Origin: Alphaproteobacteria bacterium
GTDB taxonomy: Bacteria > Pseudomonadota > Alphaproteobacteria > UBA8366
Length of the DNA: 64,000 nt
Direction of reading: 5' to 3'
Assembly (NCBI GenBank): GCA_028281325.1
Contig: JANQKC010000027.1
Coordinates: forward strand, 62,001-126,000
A model generated the notes under the pieces. It worked only from the letters and a program-made list of their open reading frames with translations. It did not search any database and was not told the DNA's origin. Shown here piece after piece: positions 1-9,291 of this stretch. The stretch's first letter is position 1. The number at the start of each line of letters is the position of its first letter. A program made the translations under genes and the position numbers.

Positions 1-264
1 TCAACCAATCAAGGTCGCCCCGCTTCCGCGCGACAAACCCGTCGAGACTGATGGCGATAAACACATGACCGGTAATCATCGGGCCGTCCGGCAATCGTAA
101 GGGGGAACTGCCTCTCGACAATCCCCGGAGAGATAGCGAATACCACGGAAAACCCAGGCCTTGATCCTAAAGCACCCCTAAAGAGATAGACGCAAGAACC
201 ATTCGGACGAGCGTTTCCCGTGGCGGTATTGATACACTGATCGGCAGGAAGGACACTACGCCCG

Positions 265-591
265 ATGAGCGAACGAACCGAAAAAACCACATTGGCGTAC
301 ATCTCCACCGTCGCGAAGTCCGGCAACCTGGCCGAGGCGGAGAGCCTACTCCAGCAGCTTCTTCTTGAGGCGCCGACCGACGCCCGTGCGCTCTGCAACC
401 TGGGCGCCGTCTTGATGCGGCTCCACGATCATGACGCCGCGAAGGCGATCACCGAGGCCGATATCGACAAATTCCCGTACCGGCGTTCCCGGCAGGCAGA
501 ACTGATTTCCCGGATCGAGACCTACTTGCTCGAAAAGGCCGCGACGGCGTCCAAGCCGCCTCTGCACGCCCCGGCGCAAACCGTCGGCTGA
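265..591 (+). CDS. small tetratricopeptide-repeat-like protein
   Basis: 108 aa ORF; AYISTVAKSGNLAEAESLLQQLLLEAPTDARALCNLGAVLMRLHDHDAA resembles TPR helices. Confidence 0.6.
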   Translation: MSERTEKTTLAYISTVAKSGNLAEAESLLQQLLLEAPTDARALCNLGAVLMRLHDHDAAKAITEADIDKFPYRRSRQAELISRIETYLLEKAATASKPPLHAPAQTVG

Positions 592-671
592 CCTTTTCAC
601 GGCGTCTTTCATACGCCTCATACGCCGCGGCGCTGCTTTCGCAGCCGGCGTCAAGCTTGTCTGAAACAGTC

Positions 672-702
672 GAGGCCGGGCTGCGTCATGCCGCCCGGCC
701 TC
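672..702. terminator. strong hairpin, possible terminator between convergent genes
   Basis: GAGGCCGGG-N13-CCCGGCCTC perfect 9 bp stem between the TPR-like gene and the convergent poly-Asp gene; no clear T-tract. Confidence 0.4.
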
Positions 703-767
703 ATTGTCGTATAGGTTCGGAGCCTTTCCTTTCAAAAAAGGTCCGAGTGCGTTAAGCGAGACGCGCT

Positions 768-1061
<294 letters not shown>

Positions 1062-1122
1062 AGTCAGATTCCTTCCGGTCAGAATTGAGAAAACCGCAGC
1101 GCAAGACCGCTACAGTCGATCC

Positions 1123-1147
1123 AACAGACCGGCGTCGAAATTATTCC
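1123..1147 (-). promoter_or_regulatory. candidate ECF sigma promoter for the poly-Asp gene
   Basis: minus strand reads GGAATAATT-TCGACGCCGGT-CTGTT; same motif and same 11 nt spacer upstream of the ECF sigma gene. Confidence 0.5.
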
Positions 1148-1182
1148 CCCGAAAATGCATTTTTCCCGTCCGACAGGCGGTG

Positions 1183-2004
1183 CTAGCTGCCGGACCATCG
1201 GTCCAGAAGCGTCCGCTCCGCCGCCGGGTCGAGCACCGACTCGCCCCCCAGCGCAGCCGCCGCCTTCGACATCGTTTCCTCCGTCGGCCCCGATGCCGTC
1301 TCATAAGTGCCCGGATTCCGTGGTTCGGACGGCGGCGTCACCATGACGAAGGAAGTGGACCAAGCCCCGTCGCCGTCGCGGCACGCGATCGCCAGCAGCC
1401 GCGTGCCGCCGTCCGCCGACGATACTTCCTGGGTAAACTGCCGGCAGTACTGCCCGAACCGGCTCTCGAATGTGGCAATCGGCATGATTCGTCCCGATGC
1501 ATCACCATCGGCGCTCCGCCAGGGAACGACCTCGCCGCTCGGCGTTCGGGCAAGCATCGCATGCGTATTCGGATCGTCGGCCGCCATCAACTCGGCGGAC
1601 AGGATCACGCCGCCCGACCCGCTGTCCAGCAGTGGGACCAGCAATCCGCCGAAACCCCAACCCGCAACCAGCATGAGACAGGCGGCGACCGCCGCGTAGC
1701 GGCGAATCCGGCCGAAGGCGGGCCGTTTCAGAAAATGGGCGAGACTTACGACATTGGAGTCCGCCGCGCCCTTTCCATCGATATCGGCATTCACGACGAG
1801 GTCGCGCAAACGATCCGGCACGGGCCGATCCGCTTCAGCGGCGAAGGCTTGCCTCAGCATCTCGCGGCTCTCGCGCATCTCCCGTTCGAGTTCTTTCAAC
1901 GCCGGCGACGCCGCCAACCGGCGTTCGACGGCGGCGTGCTGCTCCGGCGGCAACTCGCCGTCGACATACGCCATGATCAGAATCTCATCGGTCTCATCCG
2001 GCAT
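1183..2004 (-). CDS. anti-sigma factor, transmembrane
   Basis: N-terminal DEILIMAYVDGELPPEQHAAVERRLAASPALKELEREMRESREMLRQAF (anti-sigma-like), TM segment YAAVAACLMLVAGWGFGGLLV, periplasmic C-terminus; directly downstream of ECF sigma. ORF track start is 2031; the Met at 2004 is preferred. Confidence 0.8.
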   Translation of the reverse strand: MPDETDEILIMAYVDGELPPEQHAAVERRLAASPALKELEREMRESREMLRQAFAAEADRPVPDRLRDLVVNADIDGKGAADSNVVSLAHFLKRPAFGRIRRYAAVAACLMLVAGWGFGGLLVPLLDSGSGGVILSAELMAADDPNTHAMLARTPSGEVVPWRSADGDASGRIMPIATFESRFGQYCRQFTQEVSSADGGTRLLAIACRDGDGAWSTSFVMVTPPSEPRNPGTYETASGPTEETMSKAAAALGGESVLDPAAERTLLDRWSGS

Positions 2005-2008
2005 GCTC

Positions 2009-2533
2009 TTACTCCCCGATCTTCGCGACACGGCCCGTCCCCGCGTCGGCCATCGCTAGATGCTGAATCTTCCGCCGCCCCCGCGCCAGCCGGCTCATGA
2101 CGGTCCCGACCCGGATGTCGAGGATCGTCGCGGCCTCGGCATAGGAAAACCCTTCGACACAAACAAGCAACAGGACCTGTCGCTGTTCATCCGGCAAATC
2201 CCGCAGCTTCTCCATCACCCGTTTCAGGAGGAGGGTCTGTTCCGCGGCGGCCACGCCGTCGGACGCATGGCGTCCGCCCATCTGATCCAGCGGCACCTCA
2301 ACGCCGCGCGTCTGGCGGCGATGCCAATCGTTGATCCAAACCGACCGGGCGACGGTGAACAGCCAACTGTCCATCCGCGTTCCGGTCTTCCACTGGTCGA
2401 GCCGCGCCAGCGCCCGTTCACAAGTGGCTTGCGCTAGGTCGTCGGCACGCTCCCGGGATCCCGTCAGCCCGAGGCAAAACCGCCGCAGCCGAGGCAGCAG
2501 CGAAATCAGTTCCTCTTTCTTGGCGTCCGTCAT
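2009..2533 (-). CDS. ECF-family RNA polymerase sigma factor
   Basis: LPRLRRFCLGLTGSRERADDLAQATCERAL...WLFTVARSVWINDWHRR (sigma2) and LRDLPDEQRQVLLLVCVEGFSYAEAATILDIRVGTVMSRLARGRRKI (sigma4). Start at MTDAKKEE chosen because the upstream Met (2566) lies only 3 bp from the putative -10. Confidence 0.92.
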   Translation of the reverse strand: MTDAKKEELISLLPRLRRFCLGLTGSRERADDLAQATCERALARLDQWKTGTRMDSWLFTVARSVWINDWHRRQTRGVEVPLDQMGGRHASDGVAAAEQTLLLKRVMEKLRDLPDEQRQVLLLVCVEGFSYAEAATILDIRVGTVMSRLARGRRKIQHLAMADAGTGRVAKIGE

Positions 2534-2569
2534 ATTTCCGGACCGCAGACATGTGCCATCGCCCATTAA

Positions 2570-2594
2570 AACAGGTCAGCCGGGGAATTATTCC
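2570..2594 (-). promoter_or_regulatory. candidate autoregulatory ECF promoter
   Basis: minus strand reads GGAATAATT-CCCCGGCTGAC-CTGTT, matching the site at 1123..1147. Confidence 0.5.
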
Positions 2595-2708
2595 GTCTTG
2601 CGGAAAAAATTTTTTTGGGCACGATAGGATGGTAACGATGCATCGAGAAAAACCTTAATTATCTGATTTATAATATATTTTCCCCATCTTCTCATTCCTG
2701 AATTCCGG

Positions 2709-4268
2709 ATGGTCCGAGCCGTGAAAGATTTAGCCGCTATCGAGATGACAGTCGACGATGAATTCACTGCACCGCCGAAAGGGACCGCCGTGACCGATGC
2801 GAATGATCGGACCGTGGGTGAAACCACCGCCGTGGGAGTGAGGAGAACGGGATCGCTCTTCGGCGGGCGCGCCATCGGACTTGCCCTGATGCTTGCCGTA
2901 GCGCTGCCCGGCGTCGGCGTCATCGGACCGGAAATCGGTTTCGTCACGCCGGCGGCGGCCGACGACGATGACGGGGGCGATGACGATGGCGGCGACGACG
3001 GCGGGGATGACGACGGTGACGACGATGGAGACGACGACGGCGACGATGGGGATGACGAGGGCGACGATGGGGATGACGGCGACGAGGACGAAGGCGAGGA
3101 CGACGACAGCGCGGGCACATCATCCGGCAGCGGTGGAACGGCGGCGAGCGACCAAGGCGACGACGGCGACGATTCCGAGGATATCGGGAACGTCCTCGGC
3201 GCCAACCTGACCGGCGATGAGATCTCAGCGGCGCGAAGCTTGGGTTTCACGGTGCTGCGCCAACGAACCTTGCCGAACCTGTCCCTGGTCCTGACCACGC
3301 TGGCCGCCCCGGGGGCGACGGATGAATCCAGCGCCATCACCGCGTTGAACGCCCGTACGCGCGGCAACCGTTTCGCGGCGCATCCTGTCTACCGGCTCGC
3401 CAACCGGCCCGGGCACGACGGTCATCCCGATTTCGCGCGGCGTCTGATCGGATGGCCGGCGAATACCGACCGATGCGGCGCCGGCATTCGGATCGGCATC
3501 CTCGATACCGCCGTCGACAAACGCGCCGTCGCCTTGCGCCGCAGCGACATCGTTCGGCGAAACGATGGCCGCGGCGGGTCTGCGGCATCGCGCCAACACG
3601 GCACCGCGATCGCGACCTTATTGGTGGGTCGTGATCGCGCGGGGTTTTCCGGAACCGTTCCCGCCGCAAAACTGTTCTCCGCGGCGGTTTTCCGGAACGA
3701 TGGGTCCGGGGAAACCCAGTTGGAGAACATCCTCGTCGGCCTCGACTGGTTGCTGGCGCGACAGGCGCAAGTGATCAACTTCAGCCTGACCGGGCCGGAT
3801 CATCCCTTGCTCAAACAATCGATCCGGCGGACGCAGGCGCGCGGCATTCACATCGTCGCGGCCGCGGGGAACAAGGGACCGTTCGGCGCGGCGGCATTTC
3901 CCGCCGCCTATCGGGGGGTCATCGCCGTAACCGCGGTCGATCGCGACCGACGGCCCTATAGGCACGCGAACCGGGGCGCCTACATTACCTTAGCCGCCCC
4001 GGGGGTAGACCTGTCGGTGCCCAGCGCGTCCGGGACGATCCGATCCTTGAGCGGCACGTCCTTCTCCGCCGCCATCGTCACGGGTATGGTTGCCGAAATC
4101 CTGCGCACGCAGCCCGATGCAAGCATCAAGGCGCTTCGGCGCATCCTGCGGCGAAACGCACAAGACCTCGGGCGCAGCGGGCGTGATCAGGTTTTCGGTT
4201 GGGGGCTAGCACAGCATACCCCCGCCTGTGGCGACCCGAGAGAGACCGCCGAACGGGCGACACGATAA
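2709..4268 (+). CDS. S8 family (subtilisin-like) serine peptidase with N-terminal poly-Asp/Gly segment
   Basis: signal/TM (GLALMLAVALPGVGVIGPEIGFVTPAAA) then DDDDGGDDDGGDDGG...; catalytic motifs ILDTAVD (Asp), RQHGTAIATLL (His), AAAGNKG (Asn), LSGTSFSAAIVTGM (Ser). Confidence 0.92.
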   Translation: MVRAVKDLAAIEMTVDDEFTAPPKGTAVTDANDRTVGETTAVGVRRTGSLFGGRAIGLALMLAVALPGVGVIGPEIGFVTPAAADDDDGGDDDGGDDGGDDDGDDDGDDDGDDGDDEGDDGDDGDEDEGEDDDSAGTSSGSGGTAASDQGDDGDDSEDIGNVLGANLTGDEISAARSLGFTVLRQRTLPNLSLVLTTLAAPGATDESSAITALNARTRGNRFAAHPVYRLANRPGHDGHPDFARRLIGWPANTDRCGAGIRIGILDTAVDKRAVALRRSDIVRRNDGRGGSAASRQHGTAIATLLVGRDRAGFSGTVPAAKLFSAAVFRNDGSGETQLENILVGLDWLLARQAQVINFSLTGPDHPLLKQSIRRTQARGIHIVAAAGNKGPFGAAAFPAAYRGVIAVTAVDRDRRPYRHANRGAYITLAAPGVDLSVPSASGTIRSLSGTSFSAAIVTGMVAEILRTQPDASIKALRRILRRNAQDLGRSGRDQVFGWGLAQHTPACGDPRETAERATR

Positions 4269-4333
4269 GCCGCGCAACATCGCAGGGCCAACGCAGCGCC
4301 GGCGCCCGGTTGCTCGCTGGCGGCGCGCTGGGC

Positions 4334-4765
4334 CTACTTCCAGCCGACCGGCTCGTAGCCGCGCTCCTTCAGGCATTTGTTGACGAATTTCTTGTGAACG
4401 GGACTGGGCTCCCGCGTCTTGAAAAGCCCGCGGATCAAACCCGCCGTGGCGCCGGTTGCCGCCCCGACCGCAGCGCCGCGCCCGGCCGACCCAACGATGG
4501 CGCCGCCGACGGCGCCCACTGCCGCCCCGACCCCGCCGCCGACCGCCGTACCGCCCGCGACATCGCCGACCGCACCGTCATTGGCCGACGCGCCGTGCGC
4601 TTCGGCCAATTCGACGCATTGCGCGATATCCCGCTCCGCCGCCGCTTGCCCGACATTCGACAGATGCCAGTTCGGATACAACACCGGCTCCGGCGACGCG
4701 CAGCCGGAGAGGACCAACGCAGCCAATCCGACAAAACCCCAAGACGCTTTCATAGCCAAGTTCAC
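4334..4765 (-). CDS. glycine-zipper lipoprotein
   Basis: lipobox LVLSGCAS; GGGVGAAVGAVGGAIVGSAGRGAAVGAATGATAGLIRGLF glycine zipper. Confidence 0.8.
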   Translation of the reverse strand: MNLAMKASWGFVGLAALVLSGCASPEPVLYPNWHLSNVGQAAAERDIAQCVELAEAHGASANDGAVGDVAGGTAVGGGVGAAVGAVGGAIVGSAGRGAAVGAATGATAGLIRGLFKTREPSPVHKKFVNKCLKERGYEPVGWK

Positions 4766-4880
4766 AGTGGTTACGGTTAAGCACTCCTTACCATAGAAGC
4801 CTTGCCCGAAGTAGGTTGATTCGCAACGATGGCCGAGGCCAGCCGCCGCGATAAGTCCCCGTCAACCTTCGAAAATGCGT

Positions 4881-5201
4881 CTAAGCGCCCCACACGTCGT
4901 CATACCGCGCGGTGCCGTCTTCCACCGGACAATCGCGATAGCTGGCCGCCCGGTTGGCGCGATGAAATGTCACGCCGGTCACGAGGAATCCCAACGCAAT
5001 CAGCACATGCCCGATCATCAACTCGCCATAGATTGACCACGCGCCGGCAGCGGCGGAAAAGATGGTCGTCCACATCACGCTCAAAAAGAGCATCGCCTGG
5101 AACCGCTGCGCGGGGCGCAAGTACCTGAGCGGATTGACATTTGCATCCATGATAGCCCGATAAATTGAAATCATCGCTAACTCCCGTTTCAATACATGCA
5201 C
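4881..5201 (-). CDS. small membrane protein, hypothetical
   Basis: 106 aa with two hydrophobic segments (FQAMLFLSVMWTTIFSAAAGAWSIY; ELMIGHVLIALGFLVTGVTFH). Confidence 0.55.
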   Translation of the reverse strand: MHVLKRELAMISIYRAIMDANVNPLRYLRPAQRFQAMLFLSVMWTTIFSAAAGAWSIYGELMIGHVLIALGFLVTGVTFHRANRAASYRDCPVEDGTARYDDVWGA

Positions 5202-5271
5202 GGTATACGGGATATGACACAGGCTGGATCAGCCTTTGCCTGCAAGGCAACCAGCACGAACCGGCGAAAAG

Positions 5272-5640
5272 TTACTTTTCGCAAACCTGGAAGTCGTAAT
5301 TCCACCGGCCACCCGAATCGAGACAACGATCTACGTCGAAGTAATGGTCCACGCGCGGTGCCAATAAGCCAAACATCGCAATCACAAACAACAAGATATT
5401 CCACTTCCGTCTTAGGTACGGGAACCCTTTGCGCAGGTTCAGCATGATGAATACCGCAGCCGCGAACAGCGCCAGGGAATACCCAAGATAGCGGTACACG
5501 ACATAAGCCCAAAACTCCGGATGCTGATTCGTCGGGGGCGCTGCCGTCGCCATCACAGCGAACATCGCATGATTCAACGTCAGGAGAGCCCAGATCAACA
5601 CTGCCAAGCCCAAAATCCAGCGGGCTAGATTCCAAAACAT
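5272..5640 (-). CDS. membrane protein, hypothetical
   Basis: 122 aa, several hydrophobic segments (ILGLAVLIWALLTLNHAMFAVMA; LGYSLALFAAAVFIMLNL; ILLFVIAMFGLLAP). Confidence 0.6.
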   Translation of the reverse strand: MFWNLARWILGLAVLIWALLTLNHAMFAVMATAAPPTNQHPEFWAYVVYRYLGYSLALFAAAVFIMLNLRKGFPYLRRKWNILLFVIAMFGLLAPRVDHYFDVDRCLDSGGRWNYDFQVCEK

Positions 5641-5814
5641 CGGGATGCGACCCCTAACTCAATATCGTCTGCCAGCAAACCGACATAAATATCTCATTTT
5701 TAGTCAGTGATGGTATTTTCGGCTCGTCTCGTCACCTGCTCTTTCGGCGATGTGACACATGTGCCGAAACGCGCGATATTCGGGCTTTCCAACCGTTGGA
5801 CAGCCTGCCGCAGC

Positions 5815-6978
5815 ATGAGCCCTGCCCCCGCGATACAGCCCGCCTCCGACCCCGCCGCCCTCGCGGCGCGGGTCCGGGAGTTCGCCTTGCGCGAGATCGT
5901 GCCGCGCGGCGATTTGCGGGCGCATGCGGTGATCCCCGCCGACCTCTGGCAAGCCATCGGGGATGCGGGTCTGGCGCGGATCGGGCTGCCGGAAGCCTAT
6001 GGCGGCGACGGCGGCGATCTTCGCGCGCTTGCGGTCGCGGCCGAAGCGATGGCCGCCGCCTGCGGCATACGCGGCGTGGTGAACCCCTGGTTGGGCCGGC
6101 AGCTCAACACGCGGCAGCAGATTCTGCTGCATGGCACCGAGGAACAACGCCAACGCTATTTGCCGGGCCTGGCCGCCGGAACCCTCACCCCCTGCCTCGC
6201 CATTTCCGAGCCGAAAGCCGGCGCGCATCCGAAATACCTGTCGGCCACAGCCGAGCGTGACGGCGGCGACTTCGTCCTGAACGGCGAGAAGGCTTATCTG
6301 AGCAACGGACCCATCGCCGATTTCTTCATGGTCCTGGCCGTCACGGGCACCGAGAATGGCCGCAAACGGTTCTCCGCCCTGATCGTGCCACGCGATACGC
6401 CCGGTCTGGAACTGACCGAAGGCGTGAAGATCGATTTCATGCGCCCAGCACCCCATTGCGGCCTGCGGCTGACCGACGTGCGGGTGCCCGCCGCCAATCT
6501 GTTGGGCCAGGAAGGCAATGCCTTCGAGACGATCTCGCTGCCGATGCGGCGGACGGAGGACGCCCTGTTCGCCGCGTCGATCGCGGGTGCGATGCGGCAT
6601 CAGTTGACCGCCCTCGGTCAGGCGATCGGAACCGCCGCGCTGGACGACAACCGGGTTGCCGAATTGGGGCGACTCGCCGCCGTGCCGGACGGTCTGTTCG
6701 CCATCGCCCATAGGGCCGCGGAACTGCTCGACCTGGACGCCGACGCCAACGCGGATGCGGTCAGCGCCATGGCCGCGGCCGCGCGCGACTGGGCGGGGCA
6801 ATCGCAACACCGCGTCCGGACGCTGATCGACTCCCTCGGCCTTGATCTTCCCCCGATGCTCGCGGACGAAACCCGCGACCTGGAAAAGGGCCTCGGCATC
6901 GCCCGGTCCGCCCATGACATTCGCGCGCGCCAACGGGCCCGTGCGCTCCTCCCTGACACAGAAGAAGAAAAAGCATGA
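5815..6978 (+). CDS. acyl-CoA dehydrogenase family protein
   Basis: VREFALREIVPRG...GLARIGLPEAYGGDGGDL...LAISEPKAGAHPKYL...NGEKAYLSNGPIADFFMVLAVT; start at MSPAPAIQ preferred. Confidence 0.85.
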   Translation: MSPAPAIQPASDPAALAARVREFALREIVPRGDLRAHAVIPADLWQAIGDAGLARIGLPEAYGGDGGDLRALAVAAEAMAAACGIRGVVNPWLGRQLNTRQQILLHGTEEQRQRYLPGLAAGTLTPCLAISEPKAGAHPKYLSATAERDGGDFVLNGEKAYLSNGPIADFFMVLAVTGTENGRKRFSALIVPRDTPGLELTEGVKIDFMRPAPHCGLRLTDVRVPAANLLGQEGNAFETISLPMRRTEDALFAASIAGAMRHQLTALGQAIGTAALDDNRVAELGRLAAVPDGLFAIAHRAAELLDLDADANADAVSAMAAAARDWAGQSQHRVRTLIDSLGLDLPPMLADETRDLEKGLGIARSAHDIRARQRARALLPDTEEEKA

Positions 6979-7931
6979 ACGACACGACCCCGACCTCCGC
7001 CGCCGGCGACAACACCGCAACCGTCGAGGAGATCATCGACGGGCTCGGCGACATCGGCTACATCGCCTCGCGCCGCATCGCCACGGCCATCTTCATCGCG
7101 CAGAACTTGTCGAAGCCGATCCTGGTCGAAGGGTCGGCCGGCGTGGGCAAGACCGAACTCGCCGTCTCCGCCGCACGGTGGCTCGGCCTGCCGCTGATCC
7201 GCATGCAGTGTTACGAAGGCCTGGACGAGTCCAAGGCGCTCTACGAATGGAAATACGGCAAACAGCTTCTCTACACCCAGATCCTGAAGGACAAGATGGG
7301 CGAGACGCTGAGCGGCACAAAGACGCTGAATGACGCGATGGACCGGCTACATGGATTCGGCGACCTGTTCTTCTCGGAACAGTTCCTCGAACCGCGCCCG
7401 CTGCTCAAGGCGTTGCGCCAGGAACACGGCGCGGTCCTGCTGATCGACGAGGTGGACAAGTCGGACGAGGAGTTCGAAGCCTTCCTGCTGGAAGTGTTGT
7501 CGGCCTTCCAGGTTTCGATCCCGGAAATCGGCACGATCCAGGCGACGAAACCGCCGCTCGTCTTCCTGACGTCGAACAACATGCGCGAGATGGGCGACGC
7601 CCTGAAGCGGCGCTGCCTCCACCTGTTCATCCCGCTGCCGGACGCCAAGCTGGAGCAACGCATCGTCGCCGCCCGCGTGCCCGATATCGACGAAAAGCTG
7701 AAACGCCAACTCGTCGCCTTCGTGCAGTTGCTGCGCGAGGAGGAATTGAAGAAGTTTCCGTCGATCTCGGAAACCATCGATTGGGCGCGGGTTTTGATGC
7801 TGTTGCACGCGGAGTCGCTGAATGTGGACCTGGTGCGCGACACCTTGAACGTGCTGCTGAAGTTCGAACAGGACTTCGCCGCCGTCCGCCGCAGCATCCC
7901 GGAGATCACGCGCAAGGCGACACGGGAATAA
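6975..7931 (+). CDS. MoxR-type AAA ATPase
   Basis: Walker A VEGSAGVGKTELA, Walker B AVLLIDEVDKSDEEFEAFLLEVLS, FLTSNNMREMGDALKRRCLHLFI; overlaps upstream stop by 4 nt. Confidence 0.9.
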   Translation: MNDTTPTSAAGDNTATVEEIIDGLGDIGYIASRRIATAIFIAQNLSKPILVEGSAGVGKTELAVSAARWLGLPLIRMQCYEGLDESKALYEWKYGKQLLYTQILKDKMGETLSGTKTLNDAMDRLHGFGDLFFSEQFLEPRPLLKALRQEHGAVLLIDEVDKSDEEFEAFLLEVLSAFQVSIPEIGTIQATKPPLVFLTSNNMREMGDALKRRCLHLFIPLPDAKLEQRIVAARVPDIDEKLKRQLVAFVQLLREEELKKFPSISETIDWARVLMLLHAESLNVDLVRDTLNVLLKFEQDFAAVRRSIPEITRKATRE

Positions 7932-7938
7932 GCCGCCG

Positions 7939-9264
7939 GTGCAGCAGATCCTCGAACAGTTCTTCCATGCGCTGCGATCGGCCGACGTTAACGTCACGCC
8001 CGCCGAGGCGATCGATGCGCACCGGACGCTGGAGACCGTCGGCTACGGCGACCGGCAATTGATGCGGGACGCGCTCTGCGTCGCCCTGGCGAAGACGGAG
8101 GGAGAGACGGAACGGTTCGAGCGATGCTTCGACGCCTTCTTCAGCCGCGACGAATTCGACGTCCCGCCGTCGCTCGACGACGCCGACGACGACCTTCTCG
8201 CCGACCAGCCGCTCGCCCAACTCGTGCTGCACGGCACCGAAAACGACCTCGCCCACGCGATGGAACAGGCCGCCGCCGAGGCCGGCGTCACCAACATCCG
8301 ATATATGACCCAACGCGGACTGATGGTCCGGCGCATCCTCGACGGCATGGGGCTGCGCGAGATGCAGGGACGCATGTTCGAACTGCGGCAATCGGATGCG
8401 CCGGGCGCGGCGGCCACCGCGGCGGCGCTGGAACAGGCGCGGGATTACCTGTTCGACCAGGCGCGGCAGTTCATCTCCCGGCAGTTCGAGCTTTACGCCC
8501 GGCCCGCCAGCGCCAAGCTGCACGAGGAAATCCTCGAGGAGCGCGCGCTATCTGTGGTCGAGCGCCGCGATTTCGAGACCATGCACCGCATCGTGAAACG
8601 TTTGGCGAAGCGGCTCGCCACCCGCTACAACCGCCGGCGCAAACACACCAAGCGCGGTGTTTTGGACGTGCGGCGCACGCTGCGGCGGAACATGGCGCAT
8701 GACGGCATTCCCTTCGAGACGGTGTGGAAGCAGACCAAGATCGAACGGCCGAAGATCGTCGTGATCTGCGACGTCTCGCAATCGGTCGCCGCGACGGCGC
8801 GGTTCCTGCTGATGTTCCTCTACTCGCTGAACGAGGTGATCGCCACACTGAAGTCCTACGCCTTCTCCGCCAGCCTCAGCGACATCAGCGAGATTCTGGA
8901 GGAAAAGTCCGTCGAGGACGCGATCCCCGACATCCTGGAGAAGATCGGCTTCCGGCCGACCGATTACGGCCAGGCGCTCGCCGATTTCGACGACGAACAC
9001 GCCGACACCGTGGACCGGCATACGACCGTCATCATCCTGGGCGACGGCCGCACCAACAACACCGACCCGCGCCTCGACCTGATGCGCGGCCTGCACAACC
9101 GGGCGAAGGCGGTGATCTGGCTGAATCCCGAGCCGGAGACATTCTGGGGCAGCGGCGATTCGGAGATGCACCGCTACCGCACCTTCTGTCACGTCGCCAA
9201 GACCTGCAACACGATCCTGGACCTGGAACGCATCATCGACGACGTGCTGAAAAGCTACTACTGA
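7939..9264 (+). CDS. VWA domain-containing protein (CoxE-like)
   Basis: FETVWKQTKIERPKIVVICDVSQSVAATARFLLMFLYSL (MIDAS-like DxSxS), TTVIILGDGRTNN...RAKAVIWLNPEP; follows MoxR. Confidence 0.87.
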   Translation: MQQILEQFFHALRSADVNVTPAEAIDAHRTLETVGYGDRQLMRDALCVALAKTEGETERFERCFDAFFSRDEFDVPPSLDDADDDLLADQPLAQLVLHGTENDLAHAMEQAAAEAGVTNIRYMTQRGLMVRRILDGMGLREMQGRMFELRQSDAPGAAATAAALEQARDYLFDQARQFISRQFELYARPASAKLHEEILEERALSVVERRDFETMHRIVKRLAKRLATRYNRRRKHTKRGVLDVRRTLRRNMAHDGIPFETVWKQTKIERPKIVVICDVSQSVAATARFLLMFLYSLNEVIATLKSYAFSASLSDISEILEEKSVEDAIPDILEKIGFRPTDYGQALADFDDEHADTVDRHTTVIILGDGRTNNTDPRLDLMRGLHNRAKAVIWLNPEPETFWGSGDSEMHRYRTFCHVAKTCNTILDLERIIDDVLKSYY

Positions 9265-9291
9265 CGCCGCCGGGCCGTCAGGGCCGGGTCG

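Noticed and set aside
2584-2608. Possible ECF promoter on the plus strand for the subtilase (GGAATTATTCC is near-palindromic)
   Set aside because: At the matching distance the plus strand reads AAAAA rather than CTGTT, so the subtilase cannot be assigned to this promoter from sequence alone.
2588-3367. Ser/Pro-rich minus-strand ORF (SSSPSSPSSSPSS...)
   Set aside because: Antisense of the GAC/GAT tract of the subtilase gene; composition is explained by the repeat.
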